Shown here piece by piece: positions 45,311-60,047 of a stretch of 64,000 bases of DNA (position 1 is its first letter; each line of letters begins with the position of its first letter). The notes below the pieces were generated by a model that worked only from the letters and a program-made list of their open reading frames with translations, did no database searches and was not told where the DNA came from. The stretch lies in the NCBI RefSeq assembly GCF_000226095.1, contig NC_016475.1, forward strand, positions 3,782,001 through 3,846,000, read 5' to 3'. This DNA comes from Thermothelomyces thermophilus ATCC 42464 (taxonomy: Eukaryota > Ascomycota > Sordariomycetes > Sordariales > Chaetomiaceae). A program made the position numbers and the translations under genes.

Positions 45311-48300
45311 CCTATAAGTTATCTTCTAGTCTAAAATCAAGCCATTTAACTAGATACTATAGTTCTCTATTAATGGTATATAAATCTAGAATTTCTTTAA
45401 CGTCCTATTCTTCTTCTTTGTCCTTTGCTTCGATATATATAGCAACCTTAGCATTCTTTAGTACTAGTTCGAAAAGTGAAATATAAAAAATATCCGTCTA
45501 TAATTGTATAGATGACGGTAATGATAGTCGGTAGTTAGATGTCGAAATTCGTTCTTTGATAATAAAGGGTCTAATCTTCTTAAAGTCTAGCTTTATACTT
45601 AGTCGTTTGGTTTGTAAGTTTTGTACGATTAGGTAGACTTTGTCTCCCCTCTCTAGGCAAGGTCCCTTGAGCCTATATTTATCGTAGTAGTTCTTTATTC
45701 TAGTCTTGACAAACTTAAGTTCCTTTTTAAGCTTTTTATATAGTATATATATTTGTTTTACTTTAATTGCTGCTCTTAGCACTATAACCTCTAGTCCTTG
45801 CCTAAGGTCTGCTTTATATCTATAGTTCGCGAAGAACGGTATAACTTTGGTCGTTTCTATTAGTATTATATCATAAGCGAGTTATACTATTAGTAATAGC
45901 ATGACCTAGTTATCTTATTAGTAGTTAATATAAGAGCGGAGGTACTATTTAATAACTTGGTTTAGTCGCTCCGTTTGTCCGTCAGTCTATAGGTAATATG
46001 CTATTAATAGCTTGCTATTAACGCCTAATTGTTATATTAACGCTTACTAGAACTTCGATATAAATTTAGTGTCTCTATTAGTAATCTATTCTTGTAGCTA
46101 AGTATATACTAATGTAACTTGCTAATAGATTATATCTACTAGCTATTTAGCTATCTAGGACTCTTTATAGAGAAAGAAGTATGCCTATTTAGTTAGGCGA
46201 TCTACTATAATAAGAATACTATTGTAGATTACTCCTATAGCCGTATCCTTAGATTCTAGTAGCTTTATAATAAAGTCTATTATAACTAAACTCTATAGTT
46301 TGTTAGCTATTAGTAGTAGCTAAAGTAGCCTATATAGCTTATATCGTACTATTTTGCTTTGGTTACAGATGTCGTAGTTCCGTACGACTTCCTTAACTCG
46401 TACCATTAACTATAGAAAGTTATAATATTTCCTAACTCATACGATAGTCTTCGTAACTCCTTTATATCCTCCGAGTTTCGACTTATAGAGTTCTCGAATC
46501 ATTTATAGCTATTAATCCCTATTGTAGATATATGCTTTACCTTGATACTAGAGTTTCCTATCTCTTTCTTCTACTCTATTAGGTATTAGTAATCTAGGTG
46601 CTGCTTAATACTATACCTTGTTAATCTTTTCTTCTCGAAAGATTATATAACATTCTAGGAACGAGTTAAGTAGATTATCTTCTATAGGTATCTACGTTTT
46701 GTAATATAGTGTTCCGTCTGTTTATTCCTTAAATAATAGTAGTATTGTTTCCGTTCGTCTTTCTATATAATCCATTCGTCGGCTTAAGATGTCTGCTCGT
46801 ACGTTCTCTTTACCCTTCTTATAGCGGATCTCGAAGTTAAATTCCGTAAGGAATTCTACCTATCGTATTTATCGTCTATTAAGCTCCTTCGTCGTCGTAA
46901 AGTATCGTAAATTCTTATAGTCTATATATACTTATACCGGTTTAATTATGCTACTAAGGTATGGTTACTATTCCTTAAAAGCTTCGATAATCGTAAGTAG
47001 TTCCTTGTTATAGATTAGATAATTAAGACGTAGTCTATCGAGCTTCTTTAAAAAGAAGGCTATAGGATATAGCTTTCCTTGTTTATCTCGTTATCCTAAT
47101 TATCCTCTAATAGCATAGTCTAAAGTGTCCGTTTCTACCTTAAATGGCTTCTTAGGGTCTGGTAGTACTAGTACTAGATCATTAGTAATAGCGTTACGGA
47201 TCTATATAAATGCTTGCTTATATCATTCTTCCCATTGGAATTTAGCGTTCTTCTTGGTAAGTTCGTATAAAGGTCGTATAATTGCTCCGAAATTTCTAAT
47301 AAATATCTAGTAGAAGTTTGTAAATCCGATAAAGCTTTATATTTCTATAACTAACATTAGTTATAGCTAATTCTTAATAGCTTTAACCTTTAAAGGTTCT
47401 ATCTAAATTTATCCTAAGGATATCTTATATCCTAAAAATACCGTTTTCCTAATATAGAATTCGCTCTTTTCCTTATTAACTAATAGTTTATACGCGTATA
47501 GCGTGTCTAGTACTGCTTTTATATATTCCTAGTGTTTGTCTATCGTCTTAGAGAAGATAAGTATATTATCAAGATAATATACCATAAATTTGTTAAGAAA
47601 GGGTTAGATAGTTTAATTAATTAGGGCTTAGAACGTTACTAGCGCGTTTATAAGTCTAAATAACATAATAAGGTACTTGTAGTAGCTATAAGGTATCCTA
47701 AAGGCCGTTTTCTACTTATTACCTTCTTTAATCTATATATAATTATAGGCCGATAGCAAGTCAAGGTATATGAAATATTAGGCTCTTACTAACTAATCTC
47801 GGAGCTATAGGATTAGTAATAATGGGTATTAGTTTTTTATAGTCTATTTATTAAGTTACTAATAGTTAATATATAACTATAGCTTTTTATCTTTCTTAGG
47901 TATAAATAAGATTAGGTAGCCTACTAGCAATATCGATAAGTAGATATATCCTCTTCAAAGGTTCTCCTCTAAATATCGCTTAAGTTCTTCGTTCTAAGTC
48001 TAACTTATATAATAGATCTTAAAGAACTTTAGTTATACTCCTTCCTTAAGCTTGATCTCGTAATCCTATAGGCCGTGTTCTAGTAGTCCTTCTAGATGTT
48101 TCGGTTCAAATGCTAGGTGTCCTTTGTATTCCTTCGGTATTTCCCTAGTCTTGTCTTGTCTCTCGGTTTTCTAATAGTATACGAACTTAGTTCCGTCTAT
48201 AGCGATGCTAGCGATTTCTCCTGTCTCAACCTACTGCTCTAATTATAGTGCTCTGTATTCGTTAACAGAGAGAACAGCTATCGGTGGTTTAGCTCGTTCC

Positions 48301-51217
48301 TCCTATCGTAACGTCGGTATTGTTATACCGCTTCTTCTAGAGTCTATAATAGTCTGCCTGCTACTGTCTATCTCTTATAATAGATCTATAGGATATGCCT
48401 TCCCCTAAGTATTATCTACTCGCGATCCTTATATGCTTTCTATCTTGCTAGTTAAATATAACTCTGTTTAAGGTTATAGGTAGCTACTATTCTTCTAGCT
48501 AATGTCTAGGTTATAGTCTTTATACTATAGTAACTCTAATATTATATCTTTGTTATTGCTTATATTTATAATATTAAATATAACTACTATAGTCTTCCTT
48601 ACTATAGTAATATTGATTAATTTAATCTCCCTATATATCTATTATATTAGAAATAGCCCTTTAATCATACTATACTTCTACTTTATTTTCTAGGGTATCT
48701 GTAGCTAATTTATAAGTGTCGGTAAAATTAGGTTTATCTCTACTCTACTATCTACTAGTATAAGCATTTCATGCTATTTCCATTATGCTATTATCTATAG
48801 TCGCTTGTCTTATTGCCGTCGTCTAAAGATTACAGCGATTTCCTATATTTCTACTAAGAGGTCTCGATATAGTGGTCTCTTACGCTAGTTCCTCCTATAC
48901 TACGCTACTACTCGCCGCTACGCGGGCGTTAATGGTTTCCGGGCCCCTCGAAGGGCCCTAACCCGTTTCCTAGGTTAGTGCTAACCTCTTTAGTTATTTG
49001 GCTAATAGCGGCTTCGTTAATTGTACTTATTTCTATAAGCTATTAAGTGCTTGCGGCTTTCTACTATTAAGTCTATTTTACTTCTTATCATATATACTAT
49101 AGCTTTATCTAAAGCTTTCAAATTCGCGATTTCTTTTTGTCTACGTAATAGAGGTAATCGTTGCTCTAGTACAAGTCCTATATATCTTGTTCTATTCTAT
49201 AGTACCTAGGCTAGGCTTGTCTTAGAACTATCGTAATGCCTTTTAGATCGCGGGCTTCGATCTTCTAGAGCAATTTGGCCGCTCTGTTTCTTATATCGTA
49301 GACCTATTTTATAGGGTATAAGCTTCTGTCCTCATTTCCTTGTCAGGTTAGCTAGTGATTGTTTTCGAATTTGTCGTAGAAGTAGTATTAGCATCTATAT
49401 ATTATATACTAGAACTAGGGCATTTACGTATATACCTTGTATCGAGGGTATAGTCGTATAGTATTACCTAAGAGGTATTAGAATTCTTTCCCGAATCCTT
49501 CCTACTATATATAGACTATAGGTACTTTAATGCTAAAGTAAGAGTATTTCTTCTAATAGCTTTCCTATATATACTCATCTCTTCTATAGTTCGTATATAT
49601 AAACTAGTATTCTAGGTTCTATATATTATTACTAAGTTGCTAGTCGTTAAGGTACTTAGTATAGCTATTAGGCCTATTATATATCATAGGCTGTTTTCCT
49701 TTGATAGTTCCTACGATATATCAGAGTTCCCTTGTCTTGTCCCTTATCTTATCACTTTATTAGGCAAGTCGAATCAAGTGCCTATCCCGTTTATATAGTT
49801 CTATATTAAGTTAGAAAACTTTATTATAGTACTATTCGATTTATTCCTAGAAGAATAAAACATTAGGTCCGGGTCTTTCGATTCCTTAGGTATCGGTTGT
49901 CTATAATCCATCCTGCCTCTATATAACTATAAAACTCTACTACCTCAAGGCTAGGAGAATCGAAATTAGCGGTATATATTCTCCTGCCGTATCCCATTCG
50001 GCAAGACCTGTCTCTAGGTCTATAGTGACTAGTTCAGAGTACGGTGCTTGTTCGTCTTTATCGTTACCGTCATATCCGAGACTATCTATATTACTACCCC
50101 TATCTTTGTAGCTTATAGCTACTACTTCGAAGACGTCCTTAGTAGTTTTATCAATAGCTATAATTTCCTTTCTAGGGACTGTTTTCTACTCTTTCTTCGG
50201 GCTTCGACATTCTTGCTTATAGTGCCCTTTCTTTCCATAGTTATAGTAAGTAACATTAGACTTGTCTTTAGTTATCTTCTTCTAGTCTTGCTTCTATATT
50301 ATATCTATATCTATAGCTCTAGGGTATATCCTATATAAGGTACTAATATATGCTTACTTTTTCTCATCGTTAGCCTTAACTATAGTTCTATTTATTTAAC
50401 CTTATTTTTACTACTCTTATATATAGAGTCGATTATCGATTTTAATAGCCTATATAATATATTTATTTAGGGTCTTAGGCTAATCGTACTTATATAACTT
50501 ATCTTTAACCTTTTCCTTTAAGCTATTATGGAATAGTTATATTAATACCTTATTATTAAGCTAAGACTTAAGTATGTCCTATCTAAACTATATAATATAG
50601 GAGGTTACTAACTTAGTCTATTAGAGATTAGCAAGTCTTTCTTATATATAAATCTTCTTGTCTTTATCACTAAAAACCTTCTAAAGCTCTTCTTTAAAAT
50701 AGTCATAGGATCGAAAGACTACCTATATAAATATATCTTAGTCGTCTTCGTCTTCCTTAGTAAGGTAGTCGTTCTATATAGGCTTAAACCATCTAAGTAC
50801 CTTACCCTTTAGTCTTATAGCTATATAGAGGACTTTGGCTTTATTATCTAGAAACTTAATATCATTAAGCTAGAAGTAGGATTAGAGGTTTATTAGGAAT
50901 CCTGTAAGGTCCTCCTTAGTTCCTCTATATTTACTAGGTAGTTTAATCTTAATATAGCTCGCTTTAGCGCTTTCAAGTGCCTTAATTTTGGTATAGGCCT
51001 TGTTAACCAATTTCTACAAGTGCTTTTTGCCGTTCTCGAGTTCCTTAATTCGAGCTTAAGTAGCCTTGTCTCTCTAGTCTAACTCCTAGATTTGCTAATA
51101 GAGTTAACTAAGCTAGGCAAGCAGTTATTCGGCTATAACGTTAGTAGCTATGTCGATATCGAGGTTGAAGTCACCTCTGTTCTAAACTATAATAGAACAA
51201 AGGGAGTAGTAACAACG

Positions 51218-51663
51218 TATAACGAACCTAACTTAGACTTCTTCTAAAAGGGTTTAGACGAAGGTAGATTAAGCGAGACAAGTAAGCAGGTCGTCTAAGG
51301 GATTTGGTAAAGCTAAAGGGTTTATAATAACATTAGAGTTATCTCTTATAGTAATTAGCAATGCTTAGTATAAGTACTATAATTATAATTGTTACTATTG
51401 GTAAACTCTTAGAGTCTACCTAATAAGTAACTAGCTAGCTATATATATATAATTGTCTGTCCCTCTTTAATAGTTATTACTAGTACTATTTCTCCTTTTA
51501 CTCTATGATTCCGTATTATTAATGGTAATATGTTATTATTACTAGTGAAGACCTTAGTCTTGGCGGTAATAATCTTCTAATTAGTCTGTCAAGTGATTAG
51601 CTGTTAGAATGTCCTACGTCCTAGCTATAGCCTGCTAGGCCGTCTATATGCTTATCCGTAATA
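51218..51663 (-). repeat. E2 right (5') LTR
   Basis: It is 446 bases, equal in length to the left copy, and is followed by ACTAT. Confidence 0.9.
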
Positions 51664-52078
51664 ACTATCGACGATAAGGGCATTGCTATTTTCTTATACT
51701 ATAGGCTACCGTTTGTCCTAATTGACGAGCTCCTTTACTATATTTGCCTAGACGGTATATATATACTATACGTTCTATTAAGCCTTATATAATATATCCT
51801 AAGCCTAGCCTATAATAAGAAGCATTACTTCGGAATTAATAGGATAATATACGACTTATATAGTATCGTAATCGACAGAAAAACTAGGTATATATAGGAC
51901 TATATAAAGCACTGCCTTATCTATTAAGTTAACGCTACTAATCGTAATCTTCCTATAGGTAACTATTAGCTAATTTGCCTATCTAATATATTACTAATAT
52001 AAGTAATTGCTATTAACTTTATAGTAGCTTTACCATTAGTTCTATCGGCCGAAACGCTATAGTATTTAAATAGGTATA
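51664..52078 (+). mobile_element. E1: integrase-region segment between E2 and E4
   Basis: It resumes E1 right after the E2 target duplication and shows the integrase zinc-binding-type region on the plus strand. It is cut at 52078 by the LTR of E4. The remainder of E1 would lie beyond the window. Confidence 0.7.
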
Positions 52079-52456
52079 TATTACGGAAATATATATACAG
52101 ATACCGCCTAAGCCACTGATATAAACAGGCTAATTAAGCCAAAGGAATGATAGACCAATTAGGATAGGATTACACTTAGTAAGAAATGATCCTAGCAAAG
52201 GATTACTAGCTTATAACATAAGCTAGGTAAGCCAATATAGAAGATTACCACAACTACTAGTAATCCTAGGATTATATATATATATAGATAGTCACTCGTT
52301 ATAGTAGACTCTAAGAGTTTACTAGTAATAGTAACTTACAATTACAATACTTATACTAAACATCGCTAACTACTATAAGAGATAACTCTAGTGTTATTAT
52401 AAACCCTTTAGCTTCACCAAATCCCTTAGACGACCTATACACTTATCTTACTTTAA
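52079..52456 (+). mobile_element. E4: 5' LTR, first piece
   Basis: This is the left 378 bases of an LTR of subtype B (the same type as E5). It is cut by E3 at 52456 and continued at 60053-60102; the total is about 428 bases, which agrees with the 427-base LTR of E5. E4 is inserted in the integrase region of E1. Confidence 0.8.
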
Positions 52457-52910
52457 TGTCACGGATAAGCATATAGACGGCCCGGCAGGCTGCAGCCAGG
52501 ACGCGGGACATTCCGATAGCCAATCACTTGACGGACCAATTAGAAGATTATCACTGCCAAGACTAAGGTCTTCACTAGTAATAATAACATATTACCGTCG
52601 ACAACGCGGAATCACGGAGTAAAAGGAGAAATAGTACTAGTAATAACTATTAAAGAGGGACAGATAATTATATATATATAGCTAGCTAGTCACTCGTTAT
52701 AATAGACTCTAGGAGTTTACTAGTAATAGCAACCTAACCTATAATTATAAGTACTTATACCAAGTATCACTAACTATTATAGGAGATAACTCTAGTATTG
52801 TTATAAACCTTTTGGCTTTACCAAATCCCTTAGACGACCTATACGCTTATCCCGCTTAATTTACCTCCGTCTGAACCCTTTTAGAAGAAGTCTGAGCTAG
52901 GTTCGTTACA
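52457..52910 (+). repeat. E3 5' LTR
   Basis: It is 454 bases, begins TGTCACGGATAAGC and ends in TTACA. Same subtype (A) as the LTRs of E2, in the other orientation. Confidence 0.92.
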
Positions 52911-55900
52911 CGTTGCTATCACTCCCTTTGTTCTATTATAGCTTAGAACGGAGGTAATTTCGACCTCGACATCGATATGGCTACTAACGTCACAGCCGAA
53001 TAGCTGCTCGCCTAGCTCGGTCAACTCTAGTAGCGGATTTAGGAGTTAGACTAGAGAGACAAGGTTATACAAGCTCGGATTAAGGAACTCGAAAACGGCG
53101 AAAAGCACTTGTAGAAGCTAATTAACGAGGCCTACGCTAAAATTAAGGCACTCGAGGGCGCTAAAGCAAGCCATATTAAGATCGAACTACCTAGCAAATA
53201 CGGAGGAACTAAGGAGGATCTTATAGGATTCCTAATGAACCTCTAATCCTACTTCTGGCTTAATAATGACAAGTTTCTAGATAATAAAGCCAAAGTCCTC
53301 TATATAGCTATAAGACTAGAGGGCAAGGTACTTAGATAGTTCGAGCCTATATAGAATGACTATCTTACTAAGGAAGATAAAGATAACTAAGACGCGTTTA
53401 CGTAGGTAGTCTTTCGGTCTTACGACCGGTTTAAAGAAAAGCTTCAGAAGGTTTTTAGTGATAAAGACAAGAAGATTTATATATAAGAAAGACTTGCTAA
53501 TCTCCGATAGACTAAGTTAGTAGCCTCTTACGTTATATAGTTTAGATAGGATATACTTAAGTCTTAGCTTAACGATAAGGTATTAATATAACTGTTCTAT
53601 AATGGCTTAAAGAAAAAGGTTAAAGATAAACTATATAAGTATAACCAGCCTAAGACTCTAGACAAATACATCGTATGGGCTATTAGAATTAATAATTGAC
53701 TTTATATATAAGAGTAGCAGAAACAAGGTCGGACAAATAGAACTATAGTTAAGGCTAATAATAAGAAAAAACGAGTATACGTTAGCACATCATATAGGAC
53801 GTATCCTAGAGCTATAGATATAGATATAGCATAGAAGCAAGACAAGAAGAAAACGACTAAAGATAAGTCTAACGTTACCTACTATAACTATAGAAAGAAA
53901 GGATACTATAGATAAGAATGTCAAAGCCCGAAGAAAGACTAGAAACTAGTCCCTAGAAAGGAAATTACGGCTATTAACGAAACCGCTAAGGATATTATCA
54001 AAGTAGCGGCTACAAGCTATAAAGACAGGGATAGCGATATAGATAGTCTCAGATACGATAGCGACGGTAAAGACAAACAAGCACCGTACTCCGAACTAGT
54101 TACTATAGATCCAGAAATAGGTCTTGCTAAATAGGACACGGCGGGAGAGTATATACCACCAATTTCGATTCTCCTAGCCTTAAGGTAGTGGGGTTTCATA
54201 GTTACCTAGAGGTAGGATAGATTATAGACGACCGATACCTAAGGAATCGAAAGACCCGGACCTAATGTTCTATTCCTCTAGGAACGAATTAAATAGTACT
54301 GTAACGAAGTTTTCCGGCTTAATATGGAACTGCGCGAATGGGATGAATGCTTGATTCGACTTACCTAGTAGAGCGATAGAATGAGGGACGAGATAAGGAA
54401 ACTCTAACGTATCGTGGAAACCATTAAAGGGGAATAGCCTATAACGTACGATAGGCCTGATAGCTATACCGAGCATTTTGACGATTAGTAACTTAGCTAC
54501 GATATATAGAACCCTAAGTACTAGTTTATATACACGAACTACGGAAAAGATGAGCGTATATGGGAAACCTACTGGAAGAAACACTCCTACCTTAGCATTA
54601 GAGTACCTACGGCCTACATATAGTAGGAAGGATTTAGAAAAGAGTTCTAATACCTTCTAGGCAACGCTATGTAACTACACCTACAATACAAGGCACATAT
54701 ATAAGTACCTTGGTTCTAGTATATATTATATAAATGCCAATACCACTTTCGCGACAAATTCGAAAATAATCACTAGCCGACCTAACAAGGAAATGAGGAT
54801 AGAAGCCTCTGCCCTATAGAATAGGTCTATGATATAGGAAACAGAGCGGCCAAATTGCTCTAGAAGATCGAAGCCTGTAATCTAGAAGGCATTATAGTAG
54901 TACTAAAACGAGCCTAGCCTAGGCACTACGGAATAGGACAAGACATATAGGACTCGTGCCGGAGTAACGACTACCTTTACCATACAGACGAAAAGAAATC
55001 ACGGATCTAGGAGCTTTAGATAAAGCTATAGTACGTACGACGAAAAGTAGAACGGACCTAATGGTAGGAAGCTATAAGTACTCAATAGCTTATAGAAATG
55101 AGCACGATCGACGAAGCTATTATTAGCCAAATAACTAAAGAGGTTAGTACTGACCTAGGAAACAGGTCAGGGCCCTTCGAGGGGCCTAAAAACCATTAAC
55201 GCCTGTATAGCGGCGAGTAGTAGCGTAGTATAGAAGGAACTGGCGTAAAAGACTATTATATCGAGACCTCCCGGCAGAAACATGGGAAATCGCTATAATC
55301 TTTGGACAACGGCGGCAAGACAAGCAATTATAGATAATAGCACAATGGAAATAGCACGAAATGCTCGCACTAGTAGACAGTAGAGCAGAGATAAACCTAA
55401 TTTCACTAACGCTTGTAAATTAGCTATAGATACCCTAGAGAATGAAGTGGAAGTATAGCATAGTCAAAGGGCCAGTTCCGACATAATAGGTACGTAGGGA
55501 GACCGAACCGATCGATATTACTATGGCAGGGAAAACTATAGTAGTTATATTTAGCATCGTAGATATAGGTAATGACAAAGACATGATATTAGGATTACTA
55601 TAGTATAAAGATTACGACCTAGATATTAGCTAGAAGAATAGTAGCTACCTATAACCCTAAACGGAGTCGTATTCGACTAGCGAGATGGGAAGTATATAAG
55701 GATTACGAGCAGACGATGCTTAGAGGAAGGCATATCCTACGGATCTACTATAAGAGATAGATAGTGGTAGGCAGACTACTATAGACTCTAGAAGAAGCAG
55801 TATAACGACACCGACGTTACGATAAGAGGAACGAGCTGAACCGCTGATAGCTATTCTCTCTATTGACGAATGCGGAGCATTATAACTAGAGTAGTAGGTT

Positions 55901-58889
55901 AAGATAGGAGAAATTGCTAGTATTGCTATAGATGGAACCAAGTTCGTATACTATTAGAAAATTGAGAAACGAGACAAGACTAGGAAAGTACCGAAGGAAT
56001 ACAAAGGATACCTAGCATTCGAACCGAAGTATCTAGAAGGATTACTAGAATACGGCCTATAGGATCACGAGATTAAGCTTAAAGAAGGAGTATAACTAAA
56101 GTTCTTTAAGATTTACTATATAAGCTAGATATAGAACGAAGAACTTAAGCGATACTTGGAGGAGAACCTTTGAAGAGGATATATCCGCCCGTTGACATCG
56201 CTAGTAGGCTACCTAATCCTGTTTATACCTAAGAAAGATAGAAAGCTACGGTTATATATCGACTATCGGTAACTTAACGAATAGACTATGAAAAACTAAT
56301 ACCCGTTACTACTAATCTTATAGCTCTGAGATTAGTTAGCAGGAGCCTAATATTTCACGCGTCTTGACTTGCTATCGGCCTATAACTATATATAGATCAA
56401 AGAAGGCAATGAGTGGAAAACGGCCTTTAGGACACCCTATAGCTACTACAAGTACCTTGTCATGCCATTTAGACTTATAAACGCGCCGGCAACGTTCTAA
56501 GCCCTAATTGATCAAGCTATCCGATCCTTTCTCGACAAATTTATAGTATGTTATCTTGACGATATACTTATCTTCTCCAAAACGATAGACGAACATTAGA
56601 AGTATATAAGAGTAGTACTAGATACGTTATATATATATAAGCTATCAATTAACAAGGAAAAGAGCAAATTCCACGTTAGGAAAACGGTGTTTTTAGAATA
56701 CAAGATATCCCTAGGACAAATCTAGATAGAACCTTTAAAAGTCAAAACCATTAAGGATTGGCTACGACCGACGTTAGTCACGGAAGTACGAAGTTTTATC
56801 GGGTTTACGAACTTCTACCGGATGTTCATTAGGAACTTTAGAGCGATCGTATAACCTTTATACAAACTTACTAAGAAGAATACTAAATTCTAATAGGAAG
56901 AATAGTACGAGCAAGCATTTATATAGATCCGTAATGCCATTACTAAAGATCTAGTACTAGTGCTGCTGGACCCTAAGAAGCCATTTGAGGTAGAAATAGA
57001 CGCTTCAGACTACGCCATCGGAGGACAATTGGGATAACGAGACGAACAAGGGAAGCTATATCCTATAGCCTTCTTTTTAAAGAAGCTCGATAGACTATAT
57101 CTTAATTATCTAATCTATGATAAGGAACTACTTATAATTATTAAGGAATAGTGACTATACCTTAGTAGTATAATTAAACTAGTATAAGTATATATAGATT
57201 ATAAGAATTTGCGATATTTTACGACGACGAAGGAGCTTAACAGACGACAAATACAATAGGCAGAATTCCTTATAGAATTCAATTTTGAGATCCGTTATAA
57301 GAAGGGCAAAGAGAACGTATAAGTAGATACCTTAAGCTGACGAATAGATTATACGGAAGGATAAACAGAAACAACGCCACCGTTATTTAAAGAACAAATA
57401 GACGGAACGTTATATTACGAATCATAGACACCTATAGAAGACGATCTACTCGACTTGTTCCTAGAATATTACGTAATCTTTCGAGAAGAAAGGATTAACG
57501 AGGTATAGTATTAAGTAATACCCGGACTAATAGTACCTGATGAAGTGAAAGAAAAAGATAGGAAACTCTAGTACCGAGGTAAAGTATATATCTATAACAA
57601 AGATCAATAGCTGCGAATGATTCGAGAACTCTACGAGTCGAAACTCGGAGGATATAAAGGAGTTATAAAGACTATTATATAAGTTAAGAAATACTATGAC
57701 TTTCTATAGTTAATGACATAAGTTAAGGAAGTCGTATAGAGCTATGACATCTATAATCGAAGTAAAACGGTACGATATAAGCTATATAGGCTACTTTAGC
57801 CACTACTAATAGCCGACAAACTATAGAGTTTAGTTATAATAGACTTTATTACGAAGCTACTAGAATCTAAGGACACGGCTACAAGGGTAATCTACGATAG
57901 TATTCTTACTATAGTAGATTGCCTAACTAAATAGGTATACTTCTTTCCCTATAAGGAGTCCTAGACAGCTAAATAGCTAGTAGACATAATCTATTAGTAA
58001 GTCGTATTAGTATACGCTTAGCCATAGGAATAGATCACCGACAAAGATACTAAGTTCGTATCGAAGTTCTAGCAAGCGTTAATATAACGATTAGGCGTTA
58101 ATAGCAAGCTGTTAACGGCATATTACCTACAGATTGACGGACAAACGGAGCGACTAAACCAAGTTATCGAGCAGTACCTTCGTTCTTACGTTAACTACTA
58201 GCAAGACGACTAGGTTATGCTATTGCCAACAGTATAACTCGCTTACAATATAACACCAACAGAAATGACCAAAGTCACACCATTCTTCGCGAACTACGGA
58301 TATAAAGCAGACCTTAGGCAAGGACTAGAGGTCATAGTGCCGAGAGTAGTAGTCAAAGCGGAACAAATATATATACTATACAAGAAGCTCAAAAACGAAC
58401 TTAAGTTTGTTAGAACCAGAATAAAGAACTACTACGACAAATATAGGCTCGAGGGACCTTGCCTAGAGAGGGGAGATAAAGTCTACCTAGTTATACGGAA
58501 CTTATAAACCAAACGACTAAGCACGAAGCTAGACTTTAAGAAGGTTAGACCCTTTGTTATCAAGGAACGAATTTCGACATCTAACTACTAACTATCATTA
58601 CTATCATCTATATAATTATAGACAAATGTTTTTCATATTTCACTTCTCGAACTAGCGCCAAAGAACGCTAAAATCGCTATAAATATCAAAGCAGAGGATA
58701 AAGAGGAAGAATAGGATATCGAAGAAATTCTAGATTTACGTATCATTAATAAGGAACTATAGTATCTAGTCAAATAGCTTGATTTTAGACTAGAGGACAA
58801 CTTATAAGAACTAGTCAAGAATTTAAACTGCCCTAAGAAACTAGAACAGTTCTACTAGCAAAACCTAGATCGACTAAAGGAAAACCTAG

Positions 58890-59470
58890 GACAGAACTAA
58901 AGACAGCGCCCTAGTCAACAGCATCGACGGCATCATTAATCTGTAACGAGGGCATAGTAGGCGCCTCTTGCTACTCTTACCGCTTAACCTCCTCTAACTT
59001 GTCTAAGGTCAATAGACTACGCGCCACTATATCGGTACCTTTCTCCACCAAAAACTCCTTCTACTAACGAAGACGCCGGAGCTATATAAGCTTTTCGGAT
59101 AACTTGCGCTAGGCTTCTTCTAGACGGCGTTAAGATTTATCTAGCTCAAGTTCGGTACGACGTTTAGCATCCTTAATATGATGCTACTCCTAGAGAATAC
59201 GATCTACTAGAACGAACATTAGGAATTATATTTAAAAAAAAAAAGGAGATGTACTTATAAGAAGAAAGCGGTATGCTAGAGCTATCGTAAGAACGACCTT
59301 GACAAATGTAAGCTTTATAATGCTTTATATGTACAATTATTTCACAGACAAGGCCTTATAACACGTACTAAGAGCAAGGTATAACAATAAAACTATTCTT
59401 AGCAATATTCTAAGCAAGGGAAGCACGGTAACGTATAGAATACGACTTCCGTTTCTCTATCGGCATTTTA
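58890..59470 (-). other. E3 antisense accessory gene remains
   Basis: It lies between the chromodomain and the 3' LTR and reads on the minus strand. It has charged, coiled-coil-like and Cys-rich stretches like those of E2 and E5. It is broken. Confidence 0.45.
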
Positions 59471-59593
59471 TCAATATAGTAACTATAACGCAGAAACAGG
59501 AAGAATGCAATACTTATAAGCAAAGGGATATTAGCGCTATTTGAAACGGCCTAAGAGGGCTTTCGGGTCGAAAGCCTTGAAGGAGGGGCATCG

Positions 59594-60047
59594 TGTCACG
59601 GATAAGCATATAGACGGCCCGGCAGGCTATAGCCAGGACACGGGACATTCCGACAGCCAATTACTTGACAGACCAATTAGAAGATTATTACTGCCAAGAC
59701 TAAGGTCTTTACTAGTGATAATAATATATCACCGTTGATAATACGGAATCACGGAGTGAAAGGAGAAATGGTACTAGTGATAACTATTAAAGAGGGATAG
59801 ATAATTATATATATATAGCTAGCTAGTTACTCGTTATAGTAGACTCTAGGAGTTTACTAGTAATAACAACCTAACCTATAATTACAAGTACTTATACCAA
59901 GTATCACTGACTATTGTAGGAGACAACTCTAGTGTTGTTATAAACCTTTTGGCTTCACCGAATCCCTTAGACGACCTGTACGCTTGTCCCGCTTAATTTA
60001 CCTCCGTCTGAACCCTTTCAGAAGAAGTCTAAGCTAGGTTCGTCACA
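59594..60047 (+). repeat. E3 3' LTR
   Basis: It is 454 bases, exactly the length of the 5' copy, and is followed by the TTTAA duplication. Confidence 0.92.

Larger units (their letters stand above)
44078..51663 (-). mobile_element. E2: chromodomain Ty3/Gypsy element, full length but broken
   Basis: This minus-strand element of 7586 bases has two 446-base LTRs and a 5-base target duplication ACTAT at 44073-44077 and 51664-51668. Reading on the minus strand: gag with a zinc-knuckle region (about 51150-49900, knuckle near 50240), reverse transcriptase (about 48050-47250), RNase H (47250-46750), integrase (46500-45500) and chromodomain (about 45470-45270). An antisense accessory region lies between pol and the left LTR. 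It looks structurally whole but carries dozens of breaks and is heavily AT-biased. It is inserted in the integrase region of E1. Confidence 0.88.
52457..60047 (+). mobile_element. E3: chromodomain Ty3/Gypsy element, full length but broken
   Basis: This plus-strand element of 7591 bases has two 454-base LTRs and the 5-base duplication TTTAA at 52452-52456 and 60048-60052. Order: gag (about 52977-54200, zinc knuckle near 53876-53925), protease (55350-55700), reverse transcriptase (56170-56850, with the catalytic loop region at about 56551-56580), RNase H (56980-57340), integrase (57600-58600), chromodomain (58690-58860). Antisense accessory remains follow before the 3' LTR. It looks structurally whole but carries dozens of breaks. 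It lies inside the 5' LTR of E4, so it is younger than E4. Confidence 0.9.

Noticed and set aside
58265-58507. 80-codon ORF as a host gene
   Set aside because: It is an integrase-region fragment inside E3; the matching region occurs in E2 and E5.
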